This document shows positions 1 through 5,653 of a stretch of DNA of 14,845 nucleotides, one piece after another. Position numbers and translations under genes: made by a program. The first letter of the stretch is position 1; every line of letters begins with the position of its first letter. Source of the stretch: DUEL01 sp964580565 (lineage in GTDB: Bacteria > Chloroflexota > Anaerolineae > B4-G1 > DUEL01); the NCBI GenBank assembly GCA_964580565.1, contig CAZOLN010000064.1, forward strand, positions 1 through 14,845. The letters are read 5' to 3'. Under the pieces are notes generated by a model. It had not been told where the DNA came from, searched no databases, and was given only the letters and a program-made list of their open reading frames with translations.

Positions 1-89
1 TCGCCCGCTCCGTCCACGCACATCCCACGCTGAGCGAGGTGCTGGCCGAGGCGGCCCACGCAGTCTTCGGAAGGGCGATCCATATCTGA
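1..89 (+). CDS. lpdA: Dihydrolipoyl dehydrogenase (E3), C-terminal fragment
   Basis: Only the last 28 codons lie in the window (reading frame from base 3, TGA at 87-89). The peptide contains HAHPTLSE and ends GRAIHI. This is the C-terminal dimerisation-domain signature of dihydrolipoamide dehydrogenase, where the His of HPT and the following Glu form the acid/base pair of the partner subunit's active site. In the family, E3 reoxidises the lipoyl groups of 2-oxoacid dehydrogenase or glycine cleavage complexes using FAD and NAD+. The start and most of the gene lie upstream. A CACAGAG palindrome and a promoter separate it from the next gene, so it probably belongs to the preceding transcription unit. 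The identification rests on a short but very characteristic stretch. Confidence 0.85.
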   Translation, partial: ARSVHAHPTLSEVLAEAAHAVFGRAIHI

Positions 90-98
90 GGTTTTTCG

Positions 99-169
99 AC
101 CACAGAGGCACGGAGGGCACAGAGTTCTCTATCTCCTGAGATTCTCTGTGCCCTCTGTGTCTCCGTGGT
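99..169. repeat. CACAGAG-type imperfect inverted repeat
   Basis: The left arm begins ACCACAGAGGCACGGAGGGC and the right arm ends CTCTGTGTCTCCGTGGT. The arms pair over about 26 bp with three mismatches around a short loop (about 125-143). It starts ten bases after the lpdA stop, so the transcript would form a long hairpin there. There is no following T-run, so it is not a classical terminator, although it may stabilise the 3' end of the lpdA transcript. Related copies occur at 303-365 and 5134-5210, with a half-copy at 8840-8860. Confidence 0.85.
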
Positions 170-189
170 CTATTTCACCCCGGACGCGT

Positions 190-260
190 TGCGAATTTCG
201 TAATAGAGTAGAAAATAGGTGCGTATTTCGTGCAGATAGTTGATTTTTCTGCGAATTTCG
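190..260. promoter_or_regulatory. Three phased operator-like boxes TGCGWATTTCG, 30-bp period
   Basis: TGCGAATTTCG occurs at 190-200 and 250-260, and TGCGTATTTCG at 220-230. The three copies start exactly 30 bp apart. Each core, CGAA-T-TTCG, is an inverted repeat around one central base; the middle copy has one mismatch. The third box fills the spacer directly upstream of the TATAAT hexamer at 262-267, so a bound protein would be placed to repress. Lrp/AsnC proteins are known to bind phased multi-site arrays and to autoregulate, and the first downstream gene is such a regulator. It is the obvious candidate ligand, but that is inference. Confidence 0.55.
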
Positions 261-267
261 GTATAAT
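240..267 (+). promoter_or_regulatory. Sigma-70-like promoter for the lrp-pot operon
   Basis: TTGATT at 240-245 (four of six matches to TTGACA) and a perfect TATAAT at 262-267 are separated by 16 bp. The surrounding stretch (about 200-280) is markedly AT-rich against GC-rich neighbours. Transcription would start near 274, leaving a leader of about 115 nt that contains the CACAGAG hairpin at 303-365. This is the only clear promoter seen on the plus strand of the window. Confidence 0.65.
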
Positions 268-302
268 AGGGATGGATAAGTCCGGCCGGTTGATTGCTTC
301 CT

Positions 303-365
303 ACCACAGAGCATAGATCCAAACCTCTCCGCCCTCGCTCGCTACGTTCCCTGTGCCTCTGTGGT
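303..365. repeat. CACAGAG-type inverted repeat in the leader of the regulator gene
   Basis: ACCACAGAG (303-311) pairs perfectly with CTCTGTGGT (357-365) around a 45-nt loop. It belongs to the same family as the elements at 99-169 and 5134-5210. It lies between the predicted transcription start and the AGGAGG ribosome site at 377-382, so a stem would form in the 5' leader just upstream of the site. Whether it affects translation is not visible from sequence. Confidence 0.75.
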
Positions 366-387
366 GCACAGAAGAGAGGAGGGGGGC

Positions 388-870
388 GTGGACCGAATCG
401 ATCGTGCCATTATCGCCTACCTTCAGTACGATGGGCGGATGCCCTTCACCGCCATTGCGGAGAAGGTCGGCGTCTCCGAGGCGACGGTGCGGAACCGGGT
501 CGCTCGCCTGCGGAAGGAGGGGATCCTGCAGGTCGTCGGCGTGGTGGACCCCCATCTCCTGGGCCTGCGGGCCACTGCGATCATCGGCGTCGTCGTCCAG
601 CCAGCCTATCTGGAGGCCGCCGCCCGCGAGATCGCTGCCTTCGAAGAAGTCTCCTATCTGGTGATGACCTCTGGCACCTTCGACCTCCTGGTCGAGGTCC
701 TCTGCCAGGATACCGATCACCTGGCCCGCTTCCTCAGCGACAAACTGCTCCAGGTGGAGGGCGTTCAGCGAACGGAGACCTTCTACATCCTCCGCACCTA
801 CAAGATGTCCTACCGTTGGGGGATGTCCCTTGAGGAAGAAGCCGCGCTGCTGGGCGAGGCGACGGGGTGA
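388..870 (+). CDS. Lrp/AsnC family transcriptional regulator
   Basis: A 160-residue protein with the two-part Lrp/AsnC layout. Residues 1-50 form a winged helix-turn-helix (IAEKVGVSEATVRNRVARL, recognition helix about 30-43, then the wing KEGILQVVGVV). Residues about 62-140 form a RAM ligand-binding domain, with the family's SGTFDLLVEV strand at 95-104. Family members bind amino acids or related small molecules and form dimers to octamers. The GTG start at 388 is chosen because AGGAGG lies at 377-382 with a 5-nt spacer and the protein then begins VDRIDRAI, the usual Lrp N-terminus. An upstream GTG at 361 would put repeat sequence into the protein. It is first in the operon, 21 bp before potA, and probably senses a substrate of the pathway and regulates the boxes at 190-260. 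Confidence 0.93.
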   Translation: MDRIDRAIIAYLQYDGRMPFTAIAEKVGVSEATVRNRVARLRKEGILQVVGVVDPHLLGLRATAIIGVVVQPAYLEAAAREIAAFEEVSYLVMTSGTFDLLVEVLCQDTDHLARFLSDKLLQVEGVQRTETFYILRTYKMSYRWGMSLEEEAALLGEATG

Positions 871-891
871 GAGATTGCTCGGGAGGTGTGG

Positions 892-1974
892 ATGGCGGAG
901 TACGCGATCGAACTGCGCAACGTCAGCAAGCACTTCGGCCCGGTGGTGGCGGTAGACCACGTCACCCTATCGATCCGGGATGGGGAGTTCTTCTCCCTCC
1001 TCGGCCCCTCCGGGTGCGGCAAGACGACGACGCTGCGGCTCATCGCCGGTTTCGAACTGCCTACCGAGGGGGAGGTCCACATCGGCGGGGAGCTCCAGGG
1101 GGAGAAGCCTCCCTACCGCCGGCCGGTCAACACCGTCTTTCAGAACTACGCCCTCTTCCCGCACATGACCGTCTACGAGAACGTCGCCTTCGGCCTGCAG
1201 ATGCGCAAGGTCCCTAAGGACGAGATCCGGCGGCGGGTGCTGGAAGCCCTGGAGATGGTCCGGCTGCCGGGGATGGAGAACCGCAAGCCCGATCAACTCT
1301 CCGGCGGGCAGCAACAGCGGGTGGCCCTGGCCCGCGCTCTGGTCAACCGACCAAAGGTCCTCCTGCTGGACGAGCCTCTGGGCGCGCTGGACCTCAAGTT
1401 GCGGAAGGCGATGCAGTTGGAGTTGAAGGCGCTTCAGGAGCGGGTGGGGATCACGTTCGTCTACGTGACCCACGATCAGGAGGAAGCGCTGACGATGTCG
1501 GACCGGATCGCGGTGATGAACGAGGGCCGGGTACTGCAGGTGGGCACGCCGGAGGAGATCTACGAGCGGCCCACCTGCCGCTTCGTGGCCGACTTCATCG
1601 GGGAGACCAATTTCCTCAGCGGCCGGGTGAAGGAGAAGGGGCCGAGGGAGGTGGTGGTTCTGGTGGACGAGCGCGTGGAGGTCCCGGTGGCGGCCGACCA
1701 GGAGGTGAGCGTAGGCGATGAGGTGACCATCGCCATCCGGCCGGAGCGGATCACCCTCCACGCCAAGCCGCCCGACCCCCGCGCGCTCCCCGGCCGCGTG
1801 GAGGAGCGGATCTACGTCGGGACCGACATCCGCTACCTGGTCCGCCTCACCGAACGGACCGTCCTCTCGGTCCGGCAGCAGAACCCAGGGGCCGACGCCG
1901 CCGTCCGGTTCTCCCCCGGCGACGCGGTCTATCTCCACTGGCGGCTGCCCTCGGCCCGGCTGCTCACGGAGTAG
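892..1974 (+). CDS. potA: Spermidine/putrescine ABC transporter ATP-binding protein
   Basis: A 360-residue cytoplasmic ATPase that drives the PotBC permease. Visible motifs are Walker A GPSGCGKT (38-45), Q-loop Q84, ABC signature LSGGQ (136-140), Walker B LLLDEP (157-162, catalytic E161) and switch His194 in YVTHDQEEA. A C-terminal TOBE/MOP-like regulatory domain lies at about 270-355. The length is typical of PotA and related CUT1-type ATPases. The ATG at 892 is preferred (GGGAGG at 881-886, 5-nt spacer) over the in-frame GTG at 886, which overlaps that site. It precedes potB by 4 bp, so the two are probably translationally coupled. From the ATPase alone a ferric or other substrate would be possible; the adjoining PotD residues favour polyamines. 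Confidence 0.95.
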   Translation: MAEYAIELRNVSKHFGPVVAVDHVTLSIRDGEFFSLLGPSGCGKTTTLRLIAGFELPTEGEVHIGGELQGEKPPYRRPVNTVFQNYALFPHMTVYENVAFGLQMRKVPKDEIRRRVLEALEMVRLPGMENRKPDQLSGGQQQRVALARALVNRPKVLLLDEPLGALDLKLRKAMQLELKALQERVGITFVYVTHDQEEALTMSDRIAVMNEGRVLQVGTPEEIYERPTCRFVADFIGETNFLSGRVKEKGPREVVVLVDERVEVPVAADQEVSVGDEVTIAIRPERITLHAKPPDPRALPGRVEERIYVGTDIRYLVRLTERTVLSVRQQNPGADAAVRFSPGDAVYLHWRLPSARLLTE

Positions 1975-1978
1975 AAGG

Positions 1979-2893
1979 ATGGCAGAACGACCTCGTGCGC
2001 GGAGAGAGACGATCCGGCTGCTGTTCCTCATCTCCCCCAGCCTTTTCTGGTTGCTCGTCTTCTTCCTCTTCCCGCTCCTCCTCGTCTTCGCCATCAGTTT
2101 CGGCCAGCGAGGGACCTACGGCGGGGTCCGTTGGATCCTGACCCTGGAGAACTACGTCCGCTTTTTCGATCCGCTCTACCTGCGCATCTTCGGGCGGACC
2201 TTCGTCATCGCCCTGACGACGACGGTCATCTGCCTGGCGGTCGGCTACCCGCTGGCCTACTTCATCGCCACCCGTCCACCCCGCTGGCGAAACAGCCTGG
2301 TCCTGTTGCTGATGATCCCCTTCTGGACCAACTTCCTGATCCGCACGTACGCCTGGCTCCTGATCCTGCGGGACCAGGGGTTGATCAACACCTTCTGGAC
2401 GGGAGCGCTGCACGATTTCCTGGCCCAGGCCTCGGCGGCGCTCCCGCTCCCCTTCTGGGAGGCGCTGCTGCGGGCCACATCCCACCCCCTCCACCTCTTC
2501 GGCACCGACGGAGCGATCATCGTAGGGTTGGTCTACGGGTGGCTTCCGGACATGGTCCTCCCCTGCTACGCCGCCATCGAGCGGCTGGACTTCTCGCTGG
2601 TGGAGGCGGCGCAGGATCTCTACGCCGACCGTCTCCGGTCGTTCACCCGGGTCATCCTGCCGCTGACGATGCCGGGGATCGTCGCCGGGTCGATATTGGT
2701 CTTCATCCCCTCGCTGGGAGCCTACGTCACGCCGGACCTGTTGGGCGGGGCCAAGTCGATCATGATCGGCAACGTCATCTACTCCCAGTTCATGTCCGCC
2801 CGCGATTACCCCTTCGGCTCGGCGATCTCCTTCGTGCTGATGGCGGTGATGCTGATCGGGACGCTGATCTACTTCCGGATGGGGACGGAATAG
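1979..2893 (+). CDS. potB: Spermidine/putrescine ABC transporter permease, PotB type
   Basis: A 304-residue inner-membrane permease of the BPD transport family. Hydrophobic segments occur near residues 14-41, 73-95, 106-131, 178-200 and 228-300. The cytoplasmic EAA loop that docks on the ATPase reads EAAQDLYA at 209-216 and continues to LPLTMPG. It would pair with PotC to form the channel. The ATG at 1979 follows the potA stop by 4 bp and has only a close AGAAGG upstream, so coupling to potA is likely. E. coli PotB is somewhat shorter; the extra residues here lie in the loop between TM segments at about 141-174 (amphipathic, Pro/Leu-rich). The stop at 2891-2893 is followed immediately by repeat sequence and then the assembly gap. 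Confidence 0.93.
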   Translation: MAERPRARRETIRLLFLISPSLFWLLVFFLFPLLLVFAISFGQRGTYGGVRWILTLENYVRFFDPLYLRIFGRTFVIALTTTVICLAVGYPLAYFIATRPPRWRNSLVLLLMIPFWTNFLIRTYAWLLILRDQGLINTFWTGALHDFLAQASAALPLPFWEALLRATSHPLHLFGTDGAIIVGLVYGWLPDMVLPCYAAIERLDFSLVEAAQDLYADRLRSFTRVILPLTMPGIVAGSILVFIPSLGAYVTPDLLGGAKSIMIGNVIYSQFMSARDYPFGSAISFVLMAVMLIGTLIYFRMGTE

Positions 2894-2895
2894 AG

Positions 2896-3126
2896 GGAAG
2901 CGAGGAAGCGGGGAGCAAGGAGCAAGAGGCAAGAAGCANNNNNNNNNNNNNNNNNNNNNNNNNNNNNNNNNNNNNNNNNNNNNNNNNNNNNNNNNNNNNN
3001 NNNNNNNNNNNNNNNNNNNNNNNNNNNNNNNNNNNNNNGCAAGAGGCAAGAAGCAGGAGGCAGGGGTAGGAGGCAGGATGGCGGGGAGCAGAGGCATAGG
3101 AAGCGGGACAAGGCGGCGGGGACGGT
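2896..3126. repeat. GCAAGGA/GGAAGCA purine repeat array interrupted by a 100-N gap
   Basis: Purine-rich units of 7-8 nt (GGAAGCG, GGAGCAA, GAGGCAA, GCAGGAG and similar) run from the potB stop to 2938 and resume at 3039. The bases between, 2939-3038, are exactly 100 N, a conventional scaffold-gap length. The same 17 bases (GCAAGAGGCAAGAAGCA) lie directly on both sides of the gap (2922-2938 and 3039-3055). The true gap could therefore be longer, shorter or absent. The array runs into the start of potC and supplies its ribosome site. Confidence 0.85.
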
Positions 3127-3914
3127 GGATGGCGCGGCTGTTGGCCCTGCACGGGGTTCTGGGGTATCTCTTCCTCTACGCGCCCATCGTCATCCTGGTG
3201 ATCTACTCCTTCAACGCCTCTCGCTACGCCTCGGGGGCGTGGCGGGGGTTCACCCTGAGTTGGTACGCCCGGCTGTTCGCCAACGAGGCCATCGGCGCCG
3301 CCTTGAGGAACACCCTCATCGTCGCCGGGGTCTCCACGCTCGTCTCCACCGTGTTCGGCACGATGGTCGCCCTGGCGATGGAGCGGTACAACTTCCGGGG
3401 CAAACTGGCCTTCGACGCCCTCCTCTACCTCCCCATCATCATCCCCGACATCGCGATGGCGGTGATGCTGCTCCTCTTCTTCGTGCTCGCCCGCGTCCAG
3501 TTGGGGCTGACGACCATCATCATCTCCCACGTGGCCTTCAACATCTCCTTCGTCGCCGTGGTGGTCCGCGCCCGGCTAGCCTACTTCGACATCACGCTGG
3601 AGGAGGCAGCGCAGGACCTCTACGCCAACGAGTGGCAGACCTTCCGCCGGGTCACGCTGCCGCTGATCATGCCGGGCATCCTGGGCGGGGCGCTGCTGGC
3701 CTTCACCCTCTCTATCGACGACTTCGTGATCACCTTCTTCACCGCCGGCCCGGGCTCCACCACCCTCCCCCTGCGCATCTACTCGATGGTCAAACTGGGG
3801 GTGACCCCGGAGGTCAACGCGTTGTCCAGCATGATGCTGCTGGCCTCTATCGGGCTGGTGTTGCTCTCGCTGTTGCTCCAGAAAGGAGGTGGCGGGGGGA
3901 TCGAGATCGCGTAG
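3078..3914 (+). CDS. potC: Spermidine/putrescine ABC transporter permease, PotC type
   Basis: A 278-residue permease, partner of PotB. The first membrane segment is at about residues 25-46 (LGYLFLYAPIVILVIYSF, typical of PotC). The EAA loop is EAAQDLYA at 176-183 followed by LPLIMPG, and SIDDFVITFF, also typical of PotC, follows. The ATG at 3078 has AGGAGG at 3068-3073 with a short 4-nt spacer. An in-frame ATG at 3129 gives MARLLALHG, closer to the usual PotC N-terminus, with no strong ribosome site. If 3078 is used, the first 17 residues (rich in Gly, Arg, Ser) are encoded by the intergenic repeat. The gene ends 80 bp before potD. Confidence 0.93.
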   Translation: MAGSRGIGSGTRRRGRWMARLLALHGVLGYLFLYAPIVILVIYSFNASRYASGAWRGFTLSWYARLFANEAIGAALRNTLIVAGVSTLVSTVFGTMVALAMERYNFRGKLAFDALLYLPIIIPDIAMAVMLLLFFVLARVQLGLTTIIISHVAFNISFVAVVVRARLAYFDITLEEAAQDLYANEWQTFRRVTLPLIMPGILGGALLAFTLSIDDFVITFFTAGPGSTTLPLRIYSMVKLGVTPEVNALSSMMLLASIGLVLLSLLLQKGGGGGIEIA

Positions 3915-3917
3915 GAA

Positions 3918-3981
3918 GGTCGCAGGCAAGCAGGGGAGCAAGGGAGCAGAGAGGTGGACTCGCTATTCGCAACTCGCAAGG
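3918..3981. repeat. Short repeats in the potC-potD spacer
   Basis: Purine units resembling the potB-potC array (AGCAGGGGAGCAAGGGAGCAG) are followed by three heptamers, CGCTATT, CGCAACT and CGCAAGG, at 3961-3981. The GGAGGTG ribosome site for potD begins two bases later. No promoter or terminator is seen in this 80-bp spacer. Confidence 0.55.
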
Positions 3982-3994
3982 GTGGAGGTGTGCG

Positions 3995-5080
3995 ATGAAG
4001 GGAATTCGTCTGATAGGATTTCTGCTGCTGGTGGGGAGCCTGGCAGCGTCGCTCGTCGCCTGCGGAGGGAAGGCCGGCGAGGAGGAGCAGACGCTGGCGC
4101 CGGAACTCCACGTCTACAACTGGTCGGAATACATCGATCCCCAGGTCTACGAGGACTTCGAGGCCGAGTTCGGCGTCCACGTGGTGGAGGATACCTTCGC
4201 CAACAACGAGGAGCTACTGGCCAAACTCCAGGCCGGGGCCGGTGGGTACGACGTCATCGTCCCCTCTGACTACATGGTCGCCATCATGATCGAAGAGGGA
4301 CTGCTGGCGGAGTTGAACCACGAGAACCTCCCCAACCTCTCCAACCTGGATTCCAAATTCACCGACCTGCCGTACGACCCGGGCCTGGTCCACTGCGTGC
4401 CCTACCTCTGGGGGACCACGGGGATCGGCTACAACATGGAGGTCTTCGAGGAAGCGCCGGACAGTTGGGCCTACATGTTCGATCCCGAACTGGCCTCCCA
4501 GTACGCCGGGAAGTTCACGATGTTGAACGACATGCGGGAGACCATCGGCGCGGCGCTCAAGTATCTGGGGTACTCCCTCAACAGCACGGACGAGGCGGAG
4601 TTGATGGAGGCCCGCGACCTGCTGATTCAGCAGAAGCAGTGGGTCTACGCCTACGACGCCGAACAGTATGAGGACCTCCTGAGCGCGGACGAGGTGGTGA
4701 TGGTCCACGCGTGGAGCGGCGACATTTTCATGGTGGCGGAGGAGGACGAGCGGCTGTGGTACGCCATCCCCCAAGAGGGCGGCACCATCTGGGCGGACAA
4801 CCTCTGCATCCCCACCACCGCGCCGAACAAATACACCGCCGAGGTCTTCATCAACTACCTCCTGCGGCCCGACGTGGCGGCGAAGAACTCCAACTACACC
4901 TGGTACGCCAGCCCCAACGCAGCGGCCACCGAATACGTCGACGCGGAGATCCTGGAAGAGCCCGCCATCTACCCACCGCCGGACGTGATGGAGCGGCTGG
5001 AGTGGATGGAGGATCTGGGTGATGCGACGCCGCTGTGGGAACGGATCTGGACAGAGGTGAAGGCGGCGGCAACACCATAA
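3995..5080 (+). CDS. potD: Spermidine/putrescine-binding lipoprotein
   Basis: A 361-residue extracytoplasmic solute-binding protein. The N-terminus is a lipoprotein signal with basic MKGIR, a hydrophobic core and lipobox LVAC, giving lipidation at Cys23. Positions that contact the polyamine in E. coli PotD can be aligned by eye: NWSEY (W43, Y46), PSDY (S91, Y93), NDMRET (D179, E182), W240, and IWADN (W266, D268). The acidic and aromatic ligand residues look intact, so a real polyamine ligand is likely rather than another substrate. INYLLRPDVA at 286-295 is also typical. The ATG at 3995 has GGAGGTG at 3984-3990. It is the last gene of the importer set, and a lipid anchor fits a cell with a single membrane or an atypical envelope. 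Confidence 0.94.
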   Translation: MKGIRLIGFLLLVGSLAASLVACGGKAGEEEQTLAPELHVYNWSEYIDPQVYEDFEAEFGVHVVEDTFANNEELLAKLQAGAGGYDVIVPSDYMVAIMIEEGLLAELNHENLPNLSNLDSKFTDLPYDPGLVHCVPYLWGTTGIGYNMEVFEEAPDSWAYMFDPELASQYAGKFTMLNDMRETIGAALKYLGYSLNSTDEAELMEARDLLIQQKQWVYAYDAEQYEDLLSADEVVMVHAWSGDIFMVAEEDERLWYAIPQEGGTIWADNLCIPTTAPNKYTAEVFINYLLRPDVAAKNSNYTWYASPNAAATEYVDAEILEEPAIYPPPDVMERLEWMEDLGDATPLWERIWTEVKAAATP

Positions 5081-5133
5081 GACAACGAAGGACGCGGGCC
5101 GACGGACCCGACCCACGTCCGGTATGTGAAGCC

Positions 5134-5210
5134 ACAGAGACACGGAGATCACAGAGAGCTCATGGGAGCATGGAGATGAGGGAAAACCTCTGTGCTCTCT
5201 GTGTCTCTGT
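5134..5210. repeat. CACAGAG-type inverted repeat after potD
   Basis: ACAGAGACACGGAGATCACAGAG (5134-5156; 23 bp, written here as the arm) pairs with 5188-5210 with two mismatches around a 31-nt loop. It is the same family as 99-169 and 303-365. It lies between potD and the small exporter gene, ending shortly before the latter's ribosome site, and could attenuate or stabilise the transcript between the importer genes and the downstream genes. There is no T-run. Confidence 0.8.
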
Positions 5211-5238
5211 AATGCAGATGATCCTAAGGAAGTGCGAG

Positions 5239-5556
5239 ATGGATTGGCGACTCTGGGGGATGCTCGTGGCGGCTGCCACCTGCGAGATGCTGGGCGACCT
5301 GGCCTTCAAGTGGTGGGCCGAGACGGGACGGGCGGTGGGGCTGGTCGGCGGACTGGTGGTCTACGCCGTGGCGCTGGTGCTCTTCGCCCTGATGCTCCGC
5401 CGGGCCGAACTGGCGGTCGTCCTGGCCCTGTGGTCGGGCGTGGCGCTGGTGCTGATGGCCCTCGCCGGGTGGTGGCTCTTCCACGAAGCCCTCTCCCTCC
5501 GCCGCATCCTCGGCATCGCGCTGGTGATCGGCGGGATGGTGCTGCTGCAGGTGTAA
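5239..5556 (+). CDS. Small multidrug resistance (SMR/EmrE-like) transporter
   Basis: A 105-residue, four-helix membrane protein aligning end to end with EmrE (110 residues). It has a membrane-embedded Glu16 in ATCEMLGDLAFK (EmrE Glu14, the proton/substrate-coupling residue), the LWSGV motif of helix 3 (EmrE Trp63 region), and a final segment LGIALVIGGMVLL. SMR proteins are antiparallel dimers that exchange protons for cations; members include MdtJI (spermidine export) and Gdx (guanidinium export). The ATG at 5239 is chosen because AAGGA lies at 5226-5230 and upstream codons are CACAGAG repeat. Beside a polyamine importer, an amine efflux role is plausible but inferred. Homodimer versus a missing partner cannot be told. 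Confidence 0.85.
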   Translation: MDWRLWGMLVAAATCEMLGDLAFKWWAETGRAVGLVGGLVVYAVALVLFALMLRRAELAVVLALWSGVALVLMALAGWWLFHEALSLRRILGIALVIGGMVLLQV

Positions 5557-5568
5557 CCCTGCACCTTG

Positions 5569-5631
5569 CGTCGAACGGCACGCGTCAAACGTCGTACGTC
5601 AAACGTCACACGTCAAACGTCAAACGTCAGA
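5569..5631 (+). repeat. CGTCAAA heptamer array, nine units
   Basis: Nine consecutive 7-nt units fill this stretch without slippage: CGTCGAA, CGGCACG, then CGTCAAA, CGTCGTA, CGTCAAA, CGTCACA, CGTCAAA, CGTCAAA, CGTCAGA. The first two are degenerate. The array occupies most of the 97-bp spacer before the aldehyde oxidoreductase gene and stops just short of its AAGGAG. The same core recurs at 9944-9980 and 13124-13193. Confidence 0.9.
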
Positions 5632-5653
5632 ACAAGAAGGAGCGAGGTAAACG

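Noticed and set aside
361..387. Upstream GTG start for the Lrp-type regulator
   Set aside because: It lies in the right arm of the palindrome and has no ribosome site. AGGAGG at 377-382 clearly serves the GTG at 388.
967..2094. 375-codon minus-strand frame opposite potA
   Set aside because: It is an antisense shadow of a conserved ATPase, rich in Leu/Arg/Gly/His with no ribosome site or family resemblance. The same applies to the long minus frames opposite the genes at 7558, 9991, 11207 and 13212.
3125..3994. Long plus-strand frame continuing upstream of potD across potC
   Set aside because: It is an out-of-frame read through potC. The real potD start is the ATG at 3995, with a ribosome site and a lipoprotein signal immediately following.
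5085..5115. Rho-independent terminator after potD (CGGGCC-GACG-GACCCG stem)
   Set aside because: The stem is only about 5-6 bp with a mismatch and has no following T-run. Too weak to call.
5035..5238. N-terminal extension of the SMR gene to the ATG at 5035
   Set aside because: The extension would overlap potD and translate the CACAGAG palindrome. SMR proteins are about 105-110 residues, matching the start at 5239.
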